Translations under genes and position numbers: made by a program
Part shown: positions 46,744 through 54,522 of the stretch, piece by piece
How the letters are laid out: each line of letters opens with the position of its first letter
Numbering within the stretch: position 1 is the first letter of the stretch
Notes under the pieces: generated by a model
What the model saw: the letters and a program-made list of their open reading frames with translations, nothing else
Databases searched by the model: none
Told to the model about the DNA's origin: nothing
From: Nitratireductor aquibiodomus NL21 = JCM 21793
GTDB lineage: Bacteria; Pseudomonadota; Alphaproteobacteria; Rhizobiales; Rhizobiaceae
Assembly: GCF_000615975.1 (NCBI RefSeq)
Contig: NZ_BAMP01000006.1
Span: 1-64,000, forward strand
Direction: 5' to 3'
DNA length: 64,000 nt

Positions 46744-48326
46744 GCGGTCTCCGCACTTTCGGGCCGTTTGGGTTCGGCGCCACCCATCAGCAGGCCGATT
46801 TTTTCAAAACTTGCCTCGCCAATCGGCATCGGCGCCGAAAGTCGTCCGTCATGCATGACGGCCACGGAATCGCAGATTTCAAACAGTTCATCCAGATCCT
46901 GACTGATGACCAGAACCGCCGAGCCCGAGCGCGCCAGGTCGATCAGGGCCTGCCGGATGCGCGCGGCGGCCCCCGCATCGACGCCCCAGGTGGGCTGGTT
47001 CACCACCATCACTGCGGGCTGGCGATCGAGCTCGCGGCCGATGATGAACTTTTGCAGATTGCCGCCCGACAGGGCGGAAGCTTCTGGATCCTCGCCGCTT
47101 TTTCGAACGTCCATTATCTTGACGATGCGGGAAGCGGCCTTCGCCAGCGCGCCCGAACGCACGGTGCCGAGCGCCCCGACGAGAGCGCCCGCATCGGTGA
47201 TATGGCGCGACAGGAAGAGATTCTCTGAAAGCCGCATCTGCGGCGCCGCGCCGTGACCAAGGCGCTCTTCAGGCACGAAGGCGGCGCCCAGCAGGCGGCG
47301 GCCGGAAATGCCGGTTCGCCCCGCATCCCTGCCGCGAATGCGGATGGCACCCGCCTGTTCCTGAAGCACTTCCCCAGACAGGGCTTCGAACAGTTCCCCC
47401 TGTCCATTGCCCGCCACGCCGGCAATGCCCATGACCTCACCGGCGCGCACCGAAAGGCTGATCCCTCGAAGCGGCATGGCGAACGGGTTTGCGGCGGGCC
47501 GTTTTAGCGCCGTGATTTCCAGCAGCGCCTCGCCGCCGGTATCAACGCTGCCGGTGCGCCTGACTGCATCGACGTCATCGCCGACCATCATGCGGGCAAG
47601 CGAGGCGGCAGTCTCCTGCCGTGGATCGCAATGCGAAACCACCCTGCCGTGGCGCAGAACGGTTGCACGGTCGCAAAGCCTTTTCACCTCCTCCAGCCGG
47701 TGGGAGATGTAGAGGATCGATTTGCCCTCGTCGCGCAGGGTTTCCAGCGTCTCGAAGAGTTTGTCCGCCTCCTGCGGGGTCAGAACCGACGTCGGCTCGT
47801 CGAGAATGATCAGATCCGGTTTTTGCAGCAGGCAACGGATGATCTCGATTCGCTGACGCTCTCCGACCGAAAGGTCGCCTACATGGGCAAAGGGATCGAG
47901 CGGCAGGCCATAGGCCTTTGACAAGTCGCGTGCGCGTTCGGCCACCTGCAGGATCGGCGTGTTGTCGTCCAGCGACAGCATGATGTTTTCAGCCGCGGTC
48001 AACGCCTCAAACAGCGAGAAATGCTGGAAAACCATGCCGATGCCGAGACGACGGGCCTCGCCCGGCGACTGGATGGACACCGGCTTTCCCTTCCAGCGAA
48101 TGTCGCCCGCGGCCGGTTCGAGCGCACCGAACAGCATCTTGACCAGTGTCGACTTGCCGGCGCCGTTCTCACCGAGGAGCGCATGAATCTCGCCCTTGCC
48201 AATCGAAAGGTCGATCGCGTCGCACGCCTTCAGGGCGCCAAATATCTTTGTCAGCCCGCGAACTTCCAGAAGTTCGCTGCCCTTGCCTTCGTGTGCTTGA
48301 TCCACGCCGGCTCCCATTTCGGACAT
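46740..48326 (-). CDS. ABC transporter ATPase with two nucleotide-binding domains (nucleoside type)
   Basis: A 528-residue double ATPase. Domain 1 has Walker A GENGAGKST, Q-loop GMVFQHF, signature LSVGERQRIEI and Walker B LIILDEPTS; domain 2 has degenerate ATPase features (GIAGVAGNGQGE in place of a P-loop) with signature LSGGNLQKFIIGRE. This pattern is that of the sugar/nucleoside (CUT2-like, YufO/NupO) class. It is the first gene of the operon, starting at ATG 48326 after a 92-base gap from pcs. Confidence 0.93.
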   Translation of the reverse strand: MSEMGAGVDQAHEGKGSELLEVRGLTKIFGALKACDAIDLSIGKGEIHALLGENGAGKSTLVKMLFGALEPAAGDIRWKGKPVSIQSPGEARRLGIGMVFQHFSLFEALTAAENIMLSLDDNTPILQVAERARDLSKAYGLPLDPFAHVGDLSVGERQRIEIIRCLLQKPDLIILDEPTSVLTPQEADKLFETLETLRDEGKSILYISHRLEEVKRLCDRATVLRHGRVVSHCDPRQETAASLARMMVGDDVDAVRRTGSVDTGGEALLEITALKRPAANPFAMPLRGISLSVRAGEVMGIAGVAGNGQGELFEALSGEVLQEQAGAIRIRGRDAGRTGISGRRLLGAAFVPEERLGHGAAPQMRLSENLFLSRHITDAGALVGALGTVRSGALAKAASRIVKIMDVRKSGEDPEASALSGGNLQKFIIGRELDRQPAVMVVNQPTWGVDAGAAARIRQALIDLARSGSAVLVISQDLDELFEICDSVAVMHDGRLSAPMPIGEASFEKIGLLMGGAEPKRPESAETA

Positions 48327-48418
48327 TTTTATTTTGTTCCCAACTCGATCATAGGCAGACGGCTTTGTCGTTAATTAGAGCCGCGTTGCTTGAAAGAGCT
48401 TCAAACGCGACGGCCCCT

Positions 48419-49144
48419 TTACTCATTACGCCCTTTGCCCAGATTCGGCCAAGCCTGCATGATGCCCCCGATCACAAAGAGATAAATGCCGGTGGCGCCG
48501 ATGCCGATCCGAACCAGCGGATGCGCCTCGAGATGCTGGACAAGTCCAAGCACGCCAAACGCGCACCAGGCAAAGAAGATGGTCAGATTGAGCGCGCGCA
48601 GTCGCTGCACGCGCACCGGATGGAGGAAGAAGACGGGCAGAAAGGTCGTCACAGCCGAGATGAGAACAACGGCGAACGCGACATATTCACCCGGCTCCAC
48701 CACGAACAGGGTGAACACCACCATGTTCCAGACCACAGGAAAACCTTTGAAGAAATTCTCCCGGGTCTTCATGCCGGTATCGGCATAATAGATCGCGCTG
48801 GTAACGACGATGATCGCCGCCGACAGGAAGGAAAGTCCCTCGCCCATGAACCCGCTCTGGTAGAGCGCGAACGCGGGAATGAGAACATAGGTGACATAGT
48901 CGATGATGTTGTCGAGCATATCGCCCGACCATGTGGGCAAAACCTGCTTTACATCGAGCCTACGCGCGATCGGCCCGTCGATCCCATCGACGAACAGCGC
49001 GAAGCCGAGCCACCAGAACATGGCGACCCACCGCCCTTCGCTGGCTGCGACCAGCGACAGAAATGCGAGAAAGGATCCGGATGCCGTCAAAAGGTGAACG
49101 GAAAACGCCTTGGCCTGTGGGGCCGTGACTTTTTTGGTCTTCAT
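48419..49144 (-). CDS. pcs: Phosphatidylcholine synthase
   Basis: A 241-residue integral membrane enzyme that condenses CDP-diacylglycerol with choline to make phosphatidylcholine, a route first found in rhizobia. The CDP-alcohol phosphotransferase motif DG-x-DG-x2-AR-x8-G-x3-D-x3-D is present as DGIDGPIAR (about residues 53-61), then SGDMLDNIID. Eight membrane segments are likely. The start MKTKKVTAPQAKAFSVH and the length fit Pcs rather than phosphatidylserine or phosphatidylglycerophosphate synthases. A repeat lies upstream. Confidence 0.94.
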   Translation of the reverse strand: MKTKKVTAPQAKAFSVHLLTASGSFLAFLSLVAASEGRWVAMFWWLGFALFVDGIDGPIARRLDVKQVLPTWSGDMLDNIIDYVTYVLIPAFALYQSGFMGEGLSFLSAAIIVVTSAIYYADTGMKTRENFFKGFPVVWNMVVFTLFVVEPGEYVAFAVVLISAVTTFLPVFFLHPVRVQRLRALNLTIFFAWCAFGVLGLVQHLEAHPLVRIGIGATGIYLFVIGGIMQAWPNLGKGRNE

Positions 49145-49168
49145 GCTCTGTGCCCAGATCCTGACCCC

Positions 49169-49267
49169 AGAGCGTTTTCGCTTTTCGTAGATCGCAAAAA
49201 CGCTCTATCCTGTTGTTTTTGCGCAATTCCGGACGGAAAACCGGTTCATGCTTTTCCTGAAATTGCT
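49169..49267. repeat. Intergenic palindromic repeat, type B copy 2
   Basis: AGAGCGTTTTCG ... GCAAAAACGCTCT hairpin, then TTTTTGCGCAATTCCGGACGGAAAACCGG and a tail ending at the DUF1326 stop codon. It is a diverged copy of 19029-19127 in the same orientation and close to the consensus of short repeats common in Mesorhizobium-type genomes (recalled, not searched). Confidence 0.8.
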
Positions 49268-49882
49268 TTAAGGTCCGCGCCAGTCGAGCGGGCATATCTC
49301 TGCCGACCGCCCGGCAAAATTCCAGTTGCGGCCAAAGGCGCGCATGCGGCTCTTCTCGGATCGGGCAACGGTAATCTCCGGCGCGATCCAGTATTGCGAA
49401 TTTGTGATGACCGTGTCGCCCTCGGCATCCTTGCCGGCGATCGGCGTGATGGCGCCGTCGATGATTTTCGGAATCTGGAAAATGCGGGTCTTCCCGTCGG
49501 TTTCATAGTGGACCGGCGCCCGCTGTATGCCGAGAAACTGTCCCACGAGAATCGAGAGAAGCCCTGTTGTCCCGCCGGCCTTGCCGGAAAAGATCTTGCC
49601 GATGGCTTTTTCCGCATAGATCGACGCGCGTTCATCCAGAAAGATACCCGCTGTCCAGTTGCCGCGGCTCATATAGCCTGGAATTTCCATGACAAGCCCG
49701 AGATTGAGGCCGGAAAGGTCCGTCTCGCCGTAGTGCCCCTGGTCTATCCGAAACCCGGCCCAGGTCTGGCAGTACCCCTCGGTGGGCGGATGGTTGCCCA
49801 GCGAAAGCACGCAGGGGCAGAACACGGTGCAATTGCACGACAGTACCAGCTCGCCTTTCAGCGCCCAGTCTTTCTTTCCCAT
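49268..49882 (-). CDS. DUF1326 domain protein
   Basis: A 204-residue protein of unknown function. The N-terminal motif LSCNCTVFCPC (C-x-C-x3-C-x-C at about residues 16-24) suggests binding of a metal or a redox role. The remainder is a single soluble domain (QTWAGFRIDQGHYGET, GIFLDERASIYAEKA) with no signal peptide. It is directly downstream of the DUF2182 gene, 16 bases apart on the same strand. These two families are repeatedly found together, so they are likely to act as a pair. Confidence 0.85.
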   Translation of the reverse strand: MGKKDWALKGELVLSCNCTVFCPCVLSLGNHPPTEGYCQTWAGFRIDQGHYGETDLSGLNLGLVMEIPGYMSRGNWTAGIFLDERASIYAEKAIGKIFSGKAGGTTGLLSILVGQFLGIQRAPVHYETDGKTRIFQIPKIIDGAITPIAGKDAEGDTVITNSQYWIAPEITVARSEKSRMRAFGRNWNFAGRSAEICPLDWRGP

Positions 49883-49898
49883 GGCATCGGCCCCTCTT

Positions 49899-50787
49899 CT
49901 AAAATGAGATTACAAGAAGCGTAAGCGCCCACACAAGAAGGAGCGCACCCGAAACGCGTGTGAAAACGCGGCTATGACCAGATTTCTCGACCAGCGTGAA
50001 CACGCCGAGAAGCGCCATCCAGAACACATTCATGAGCCAACGGCCAACATGACCAGCATAAGCGCCCAGCAACAGCCGAGGCACCAGAGCCCTTGCTGCA
50101 GGCCGAGCCGGTAGATTGTGGCAGGGCGTGTGCTCCAGCGGCCAAACAGGGTGGCAAAGGGATTGCGGCACTTGACGAGGCAGGCCTCTTTCAAGGCGGA
50201 GAACTGATAAAATCCGGCAATGGCGAGAACAATCGCGCCGGCATGGCCCGTCCAGGGAGACAGGAAAGTTTCGCCATTGAAGCTTCGGAACGCACCGAGT
50301 GCCAATGCTGCGAAACCGAACGATGCCGCCAGCCAGACGGAGAGATACCCGGTCACGAGAATGACGGGATGCACCACGCTTTCACCCTTTCGGGCGGCGG
50401 TATCGGCAATCTCGCAATAGGTGCGGAGCAGCGGCGCAGCGACGGCAGCATCATGGCAACCGCCATCAGGAACCACATGAAGGCGAGAAGAAAGAAGGCG
50501 GTCCAGCCGTTGCCGGCGCCGACCGGAGCAAGGCAGAGGGACAAAAACGTCTCGAAGGAAGCCGGCAATGCGATTTCGGGAATGTGTTGAAGCAAGGCCG
50601 CCCCCGGCCCGGCAGCCCTCGGGTCGACGGCGGCGATCCTCACGCCCATGAGTGCGAGAACGGCCCAGGACGCTGCAATGGCCAGACAAAGCGCAGACAG
50701 CGAAAGCGGATAAGCCAGACGTGCCATGCGGTGCACGGTGCGCCCGGAACCCGCCAGAGCAGTCAGATCGTCATCCTTGCAACTCAC
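49899..50787 (-). CDS. DUF2182 membrane protein, interrupted by two frameshifts
   Basis: A predicted metal-binding integral membrane protein. The first part (MSCKDDDLTALAG ... FMWFLMAVAMMLPS) breaks near 50440-50446; one added base continues into AAPLLRTYCEIADTAARKG. A second break at 50037-50038 is repaired by one base from MLAVG to LMNVFWMALLGVFTLVEKSG. The repaired protein is about 296 residues with seven or so membrane helices and conserved cysteines in SALKEACLVKC and GLWCLGCCWALM. It precedes the DUF1326 gene by 16 bases. Confidence 0.83.
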
Positions 50788-50913
50788 ATCCGAACCTCAT
50801 CCATCAGACTGGGTTCTTTCGCCACGTTGAAGCTTGCGCCGAACCGACCCATCATGACAAAGACAGGAAGCGCTGCTGTCGATCAAGACAGAAACAGAGA
50901 TGGATGGAAAGCC

Positions 50914-52134
50914 GTGAGCGATCGCAACCGCAGGATACTCGTTGCAGGGACAGGGCCAGCCGGCCTGATCGCCGCGCTGATGCTCGCGCATCACGGCCAC
51001 GCGGTAACGCTTGTGGGCCCCGTCCCCGAGGGGCGTGACCGGAGGACCGTGGCGCTGATGCGCCCGTCGCTCGACCTGATCGAGCCCCTTGGCATACTTG
51101 ACCGGCTGCTGCCGGAAACCGCGCCGCTGCGCGCCATGCGGCTTGTGGACGCGACGGGGCGTCTCATCCGCAGCCCGACGGTGACCTTTCATGCAGGCGA
51201 GATCGGCGAAGAGTTTTTTGGGCTGAACATCCCCAATGCGCGCCTGACGGAAGAGCTCGCAGAGGCGGCAAGAACCTCGCCCCTGATCGACTGGCACGAA
51301 AGCCTTGTAGAGAAATGGGCCTGCGAAAGCGACCGCGTGACCGCAACGCTCAGAAACGGCGAACGCCTTGTGGCGCAGCTTGCGGTGGCCGCCGACGGGC
51401 GCGGCTCGCCGGCGCGGGAAGCCGCCGGTATTTCTGCCAAGACCCGAGCCCTTCCCCAGGCCGCCCTGGTGCTCAACTTCAAGCATGCGCGTGAGCACGG
51501 ATTTGTATCGACCGAGTTTCACACCCAGAGCGGCCCCTGCACACAGGTCCCCCTCCCCGGAATGCGTTCGAGCCTTGTCTGGGTGCTGAACCCCGAAGAT
51601 GCCGAGACGATGAACGCACTCGGCGACGAAGAGCTGTCGCGCAGGGTCGAGGAACGGCTTTCGTCGATGCTCGGCCGCGTCACCGTGGAACCCGGCCGTC
51701 AGATTTATCCGCTCGGCACGCTGATGCCGTCGCGCTTCGGACAGAACCGGGTGGCGCTTGTCGGTGAGGCGGCGCATGTTTTCCCACCCATCTCGGCACA
51801 GGGGCTCAATCTGGGCATTCGGGACGTCGAGGACCTCGTGGCCGTGGCCAGTGCTTTTCCCGACGATCCCGGGTCACCTGCCGCCATGAGCCGCTATCAC
51901 GCTGCCAGGCGCCCGGATATTCTTGCCCGGAGCAACTCGGTCAACCTTCTGAATGCTTCGCTTCTTTCGGGCTTTCTTCCCGCACAGATTGCCCGCAGCG
52001 CCGGGCTCAGTGTCATCGGAAGCATTCCGCCGCTGCGCGTCCTCTTCATGCGCGAAGGCATGCGGCCCGGCAGCGGCTTCTCCGCGCTTCTGCCGTTTAA
52101 GGGAAAAGGTCCGGCGGCAGGAGCCCGTTCGTGA
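50914..52134 (+). CDS. FAD-dependent monooxygenase, UbiH/UbiF family
   Basis: A flavoprotein hydroxylase of about 406 residues. FAD-binding GTGPAGLIAALMLA is at the N-terminus, the AADGRGSPAREAAG (DG) motif lies near residue 155, and VALVGEAAHVFPPISAQGLN (GD-type FAD ribityl motif with GE in place of GD) is near residue 275. Such enzymes hydroxylate the ubiquinone ring, and the size fits; other aromatic substrates are possible. I prefer GTG 50914 with GGAAAG upstream; ATG 50854 would add 20 residues. Its end overlaps the convergent AEC gene by 38 bases. Confidence 0.85.
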   Translation: MSDRNRRILVAGTGPAGLIAALMLAHHGHAVTLVGPVPEGRDRRTVALMRPSLDLIEPLGILDRLLPETAPLRAMRLVDATGRLIRSPTVTFHAGEIGEEFFGLNIPNARLTEELAEAARTSPLIDWHESLVEKWACESDRVTATLRNGERLVAQLAVAADGRGSPAREAAGISAKTRALPQAALVLNFKHAREHGFVSTEFHTQSGPCTQVPLPGMRSSLVWVLNPEDAETMNALGDEELSRRVEERLSSMLGRVTVEPGRQIYPLGTLMPSRFGQNRVALVGEAAHVFPPISAQGLNLGIRDVEDLVAVASAFPDDPGSPAAMSRYHAARRPDILARSNSVNLLNASLLSGFLPAQIARSAGLSVIGSIPPLRVLFMREGMRPGSGFSALLPFKGKGPAAGARS

Positions 52135-53059
52135 TGGCGTAGAGGAGCGCTGTTACTGTGCCGACCGACACGAGCGTGGTGATGAGCACGCTTGCCGAAG
52201 CGCGCTCCATCCAGACACCGTATTGCTGGCTTATGACAAACACGTTGGTTGCCGTGGGCAGCGAGGCAAGAAGTACGGCTGAAAATACCCAGCTCTCGGA
52301 GAAATTTCCGACCCAGCTCAGCATGACATAGCAGATGGCCGGGTGGAGGATGAGCTTGAGGAAAACGATGGCGCCGACTTCGTGCGGCACACGCTTCAGC
52401 GGTCTGAGCGCCAGGCTGACCCCCATGGCGAAGAGCGCACAGGGAGCTGCTGCCGATGCCAGATAGGCAAGCAGCCGCTCAACGGGCAATGGCGGGGCAA
52501 AATTGATCGCTGCCGCGGCCACGCCTGCCGCTGTTGCCACAATAAACGGATGGAGCACGATCTTGCGCACCACTTCCAGAGCCAGCCGGCCCGGTTTCTG
52601 GCCGCTGCCGCCTGAGATCGCCATCATCATCGGCGCAACCGCAAAGTGGACCATGTTCTCGAAGCAGAAGATCAGCGCCACGGGCACCGCAGCATCTTCA
52701 CCGAAGGCGAGCAGCGCCAGGCCCGGCCCCATATAGCCGATATTGCCGTAGCTGGCGGCAAGCCCCTTGATGGTGCTTTCAGCGATCGAGCTTCGGCTGA
52801 TCAGAAGCGAACCGGCAAACATGATGGCGAAGACGATATAGGTGGAGGCGACCGCGCCAAAAATATAGCCCCACTCCGTCAGACGCTCGATGGGCGTTTT
52901 GGCTAGAAGCTGGAAAAAGAGAGCCGGAAGCGCCACATAAATGACGAACGTGTTCATCCAGCCGAGCGCGTCGGCCGGATGGGGCTTCAGCCGCGCCACC
53001 GCATAGCCGATGAAGATCAATCCGAAAAACGGCAGAACAAGTCCTGCGACACCGGTCAT
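52097..53059 (-). CDS. AEC-family transporter
   Basis: A 320-residue membrane protein of the auxin efflux carrier family with about ten helices in two five-helix halves. GLIFIGYAVARLKPHPADALGWMN at the start and NIGYMGPGLALLAFG (about 110) correspond to the conserved crossover Asn/Gly-Pro regions. Bacterial members move organic acids such as malate or malonate; the substrate is not readable here. It converges on and overlaps the UbiH-type gene by 38 bases. Confidence 0.87.
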   Translation of the reverse strand: MTGVAGLVLPFFGLIFIGYAVARLKPHPADALGWMNTFVIYVALPALFFQLLAKTPIERLTEWGYIFGAVASTYIVFAIMFAGSLLISRSSIAESTIKGLAASYGNIGYMGPGLALLAFGEDAAVPVALIFCFENMVHFAVAPMMMAISGGSGQKPGRLALEVVRKIVLHPFIVATAAGVAAAAINFAPPLPVERLLAYLASAAAPCALFAMGVSLALRPLKRVPHEVGAIVFLKLILHPAICYVMLSWVGNFSESWVFSAVLLASLPTATNVFVISQQYGVWMERASASVLITTLVSVGTVTALLYAITNGLLPPDLFP

Positions 53060-53222
53060 GGCCCATCCCTGTCTGGGCCACCGCTCGGTTCACTTACCCG
53101 CAGAGGCAGGTTGAAAACGTTTCGCCCATACATGGCGGCTAGCCCGCGCGCGCCCTGCCCGTCAAGCCTGCGGGATTGAATTGTGGCGGCGGCTGCGCCA
53201 CATAGGGGCCAGAGGTACAATT

Positions 53223-53555
53223 ATGCAAACTATTGGAACTGCAAAATTTCGCATTGGTCAGGTCGTTCGCCACCGAGTGTTCGACTTTCGTGGCGTGATT
53301 TTCGATGTCGATCCCGAATTCAACAACACCGAAGCCTGGTATCAGGCGATCCCGGAAGAAGTGCGTCCGCGCAAGGATCAGCCATTCTACCACCTCCTCG
53401 CCGAGAACGAGGAGACGGAATATGTGGCCTATGTCTCGGAGCAGAATCTGATGCCCGATGAATCCGGCGTGCCCGTCCGGCACCCGCAGCTCGCGGAATT
53501 CTTCGTGGAGACCGGCGACGGTCACTACGAACCCCGCGAGCGCATGCATCACTGA
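53223..53555 (+). CDS. hspQ: Heat shock protein HspQ (YccV-like hemimethylated-DNA-binding)
   Basis: A 110-residue single-domain protein. AKFRIGQVVRHRVFDFRGVI and FDVDPEF, then FYHLLAENEETEYVAYVSEQN are the family signature. In E. coli HspQ binds hemimethylated oriC DNA and acts as a Lon specificity-enhancing factor. I chose ATG 53223, behind AGAGGT; longer readings are not conserved. It is a single-gene unit ended by a strong terminator. Confidence 0.92.
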   Translation: MQTIGTAKFRIGQVVRHRVFDFRGVIFDVDPEFNNTEAWYQAIPEEVRPRKDQPFYHLLAENEETEYVAYVSEQNLMPDESGVPVRHPQLAEFFVETGDGHYEPRERMHH

Positions 53556-53580
53556 CTGCATTTATTGAAGCGCATATGAA

Positions 53581-53607
53581 AACAGGGCCGCGAAGGCCCT
53601 GTTTTTT
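53581..53607 (+). terminator. Intrinsic terminator after hspQ
   Basis: AACAGGGCC-GCGAA-GGCCCTGTTTTTT: an 8-9 bp stem with a T6 run, 25 bases after the hspQ stop. The A-run partner on the other side is short, but it may also help stop leftward transcription from the IalB-family gene. Confidence 0.88.
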
Positions 53608-53633
53608 AATGAGATTCCGAAGGAGAATGAAGA

Positions 53634-54260
53634 CTATTCAGCCTTCTTGGCCTTCTCCTGAGCTTCACGCAGCTTTTCGGTAAACTCTTCGTTGTTCTTG
53701 TTCACGAAGTCCTGAAGCTTCTTCTGGCGGTCCTCGATGTCGGACTGCGGCAGCGGGTCGCCGTCATAGGCGTTGGTGAAACCGGACAGCGACATCTTGA
53801 TCGGGTTCGGCTGGTTCTGGAAATTGACGGAGGTGAGCGTCAGTTCCGAGCCGCGCTTGAAGGAAGCCACGAGCTGATCGGTCAGCGGGGCTTCCGCGAT
53901 GCAGCGATCCGGCAGGCAGATCGCGTAGTCGATCTTCTGGGTCTGGCCACCGTCGATCTGCAGGCCGATGCCGGGAGGCACCATGCGGCCGGTCGGAACG
54001 GTGATCTGGAAGACCTTGCGGTTCACCTTGCCCTTCACTTCGATCAGGCTGACGCCTGTGATCATCTGGCCGGTTTCCGCCACGAGAACGTTCTGCACAT
54101 TGCAGATATCCACGTCTTCCTGTTTGGTGCAGGCCTTGAACCAGCCCTGCGGCGGCTGCTGCTGTTGCGCGGCGGCGACACCAACTCCGCTTGCGGCCAC
54201 GCAGGCGGCGCCGGCAAGGGCGAACAGGGTGCGGATTGCTTTCGCGTTCAGGCTTTTCAT
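53634..54260 (-). CDS. Invasion-associated locus B (IalB) family protein
   Basis: A 208-residue exported protein. The signal peptide runs MKSLNAKAIRTLFALAGAA to a cleavage near GVGVAAAQQ. The IalB core has GWFKACTKQEDVDICN, GRMVPPGIGLQIDGG and CLPDRCIAEAPL with two likely disulfide pairs. It ends in a charged Glu/Lys coiled-coil tail (about 175-208). Bartonella IalB is linked to erythrocyte entry, but the family is widespread in non-pathogenic Rhizobiales, so a general envelope role is likelier. ATG 54260 has AGAGGAAC upstream. Confidence 0.88.
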   Translation of the reverse strand: MKSLNAKAIRTLFALAGAACVAASGVGVAAAQQQQPPQGWFKACTKQEDVDICNVQNVLVAETGQMITGVSLIEVKGKVNRKVFQITVPTGRMVPPGIGLQIDGGQTQKIDYAICLPDRCIAEAPLTDQLVASFKRGSELTLTSVNFQNQPNPIKMSLSGFTNAYDGDPLPQSDIEDRQKKLQDFVNKNNEEFTEKLREAQEKAKKAE

Positions 54261-54522
54261 ATGGCTCAGTTCCTCTAAATGCACAGCACCAGAATATCGA
54301 TCACTGCGTCACCTGTTGTTAAAATGCGGCGACAGCATGACCCTTGGCCGCGTGTTACACCGCCATGCGGTGCGAATCCAGTCCGTCCGCGCATTTCCCT
54401 GGACTTTATGACAGTGTGCGGCAAACATCACACGATCTGCGGGAAGCCCGGAAAAGGTCACACTGTGTGCTAGGCTCCCCGGCGAATCACGGAAACGCGC
54501 AATTCCCGGCCAAGGTGTCTCA

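Noticed and set aside
48146-49924. 592-codon open frame on the plus strand
   Set aside because: It is antisense to the start of the ABC ATPase gene, pcs and the DUF1326 gene, shows no family motifs and has a low-complexity Arg/His-rich composition typical of shadow frames in GC-rich DNA.
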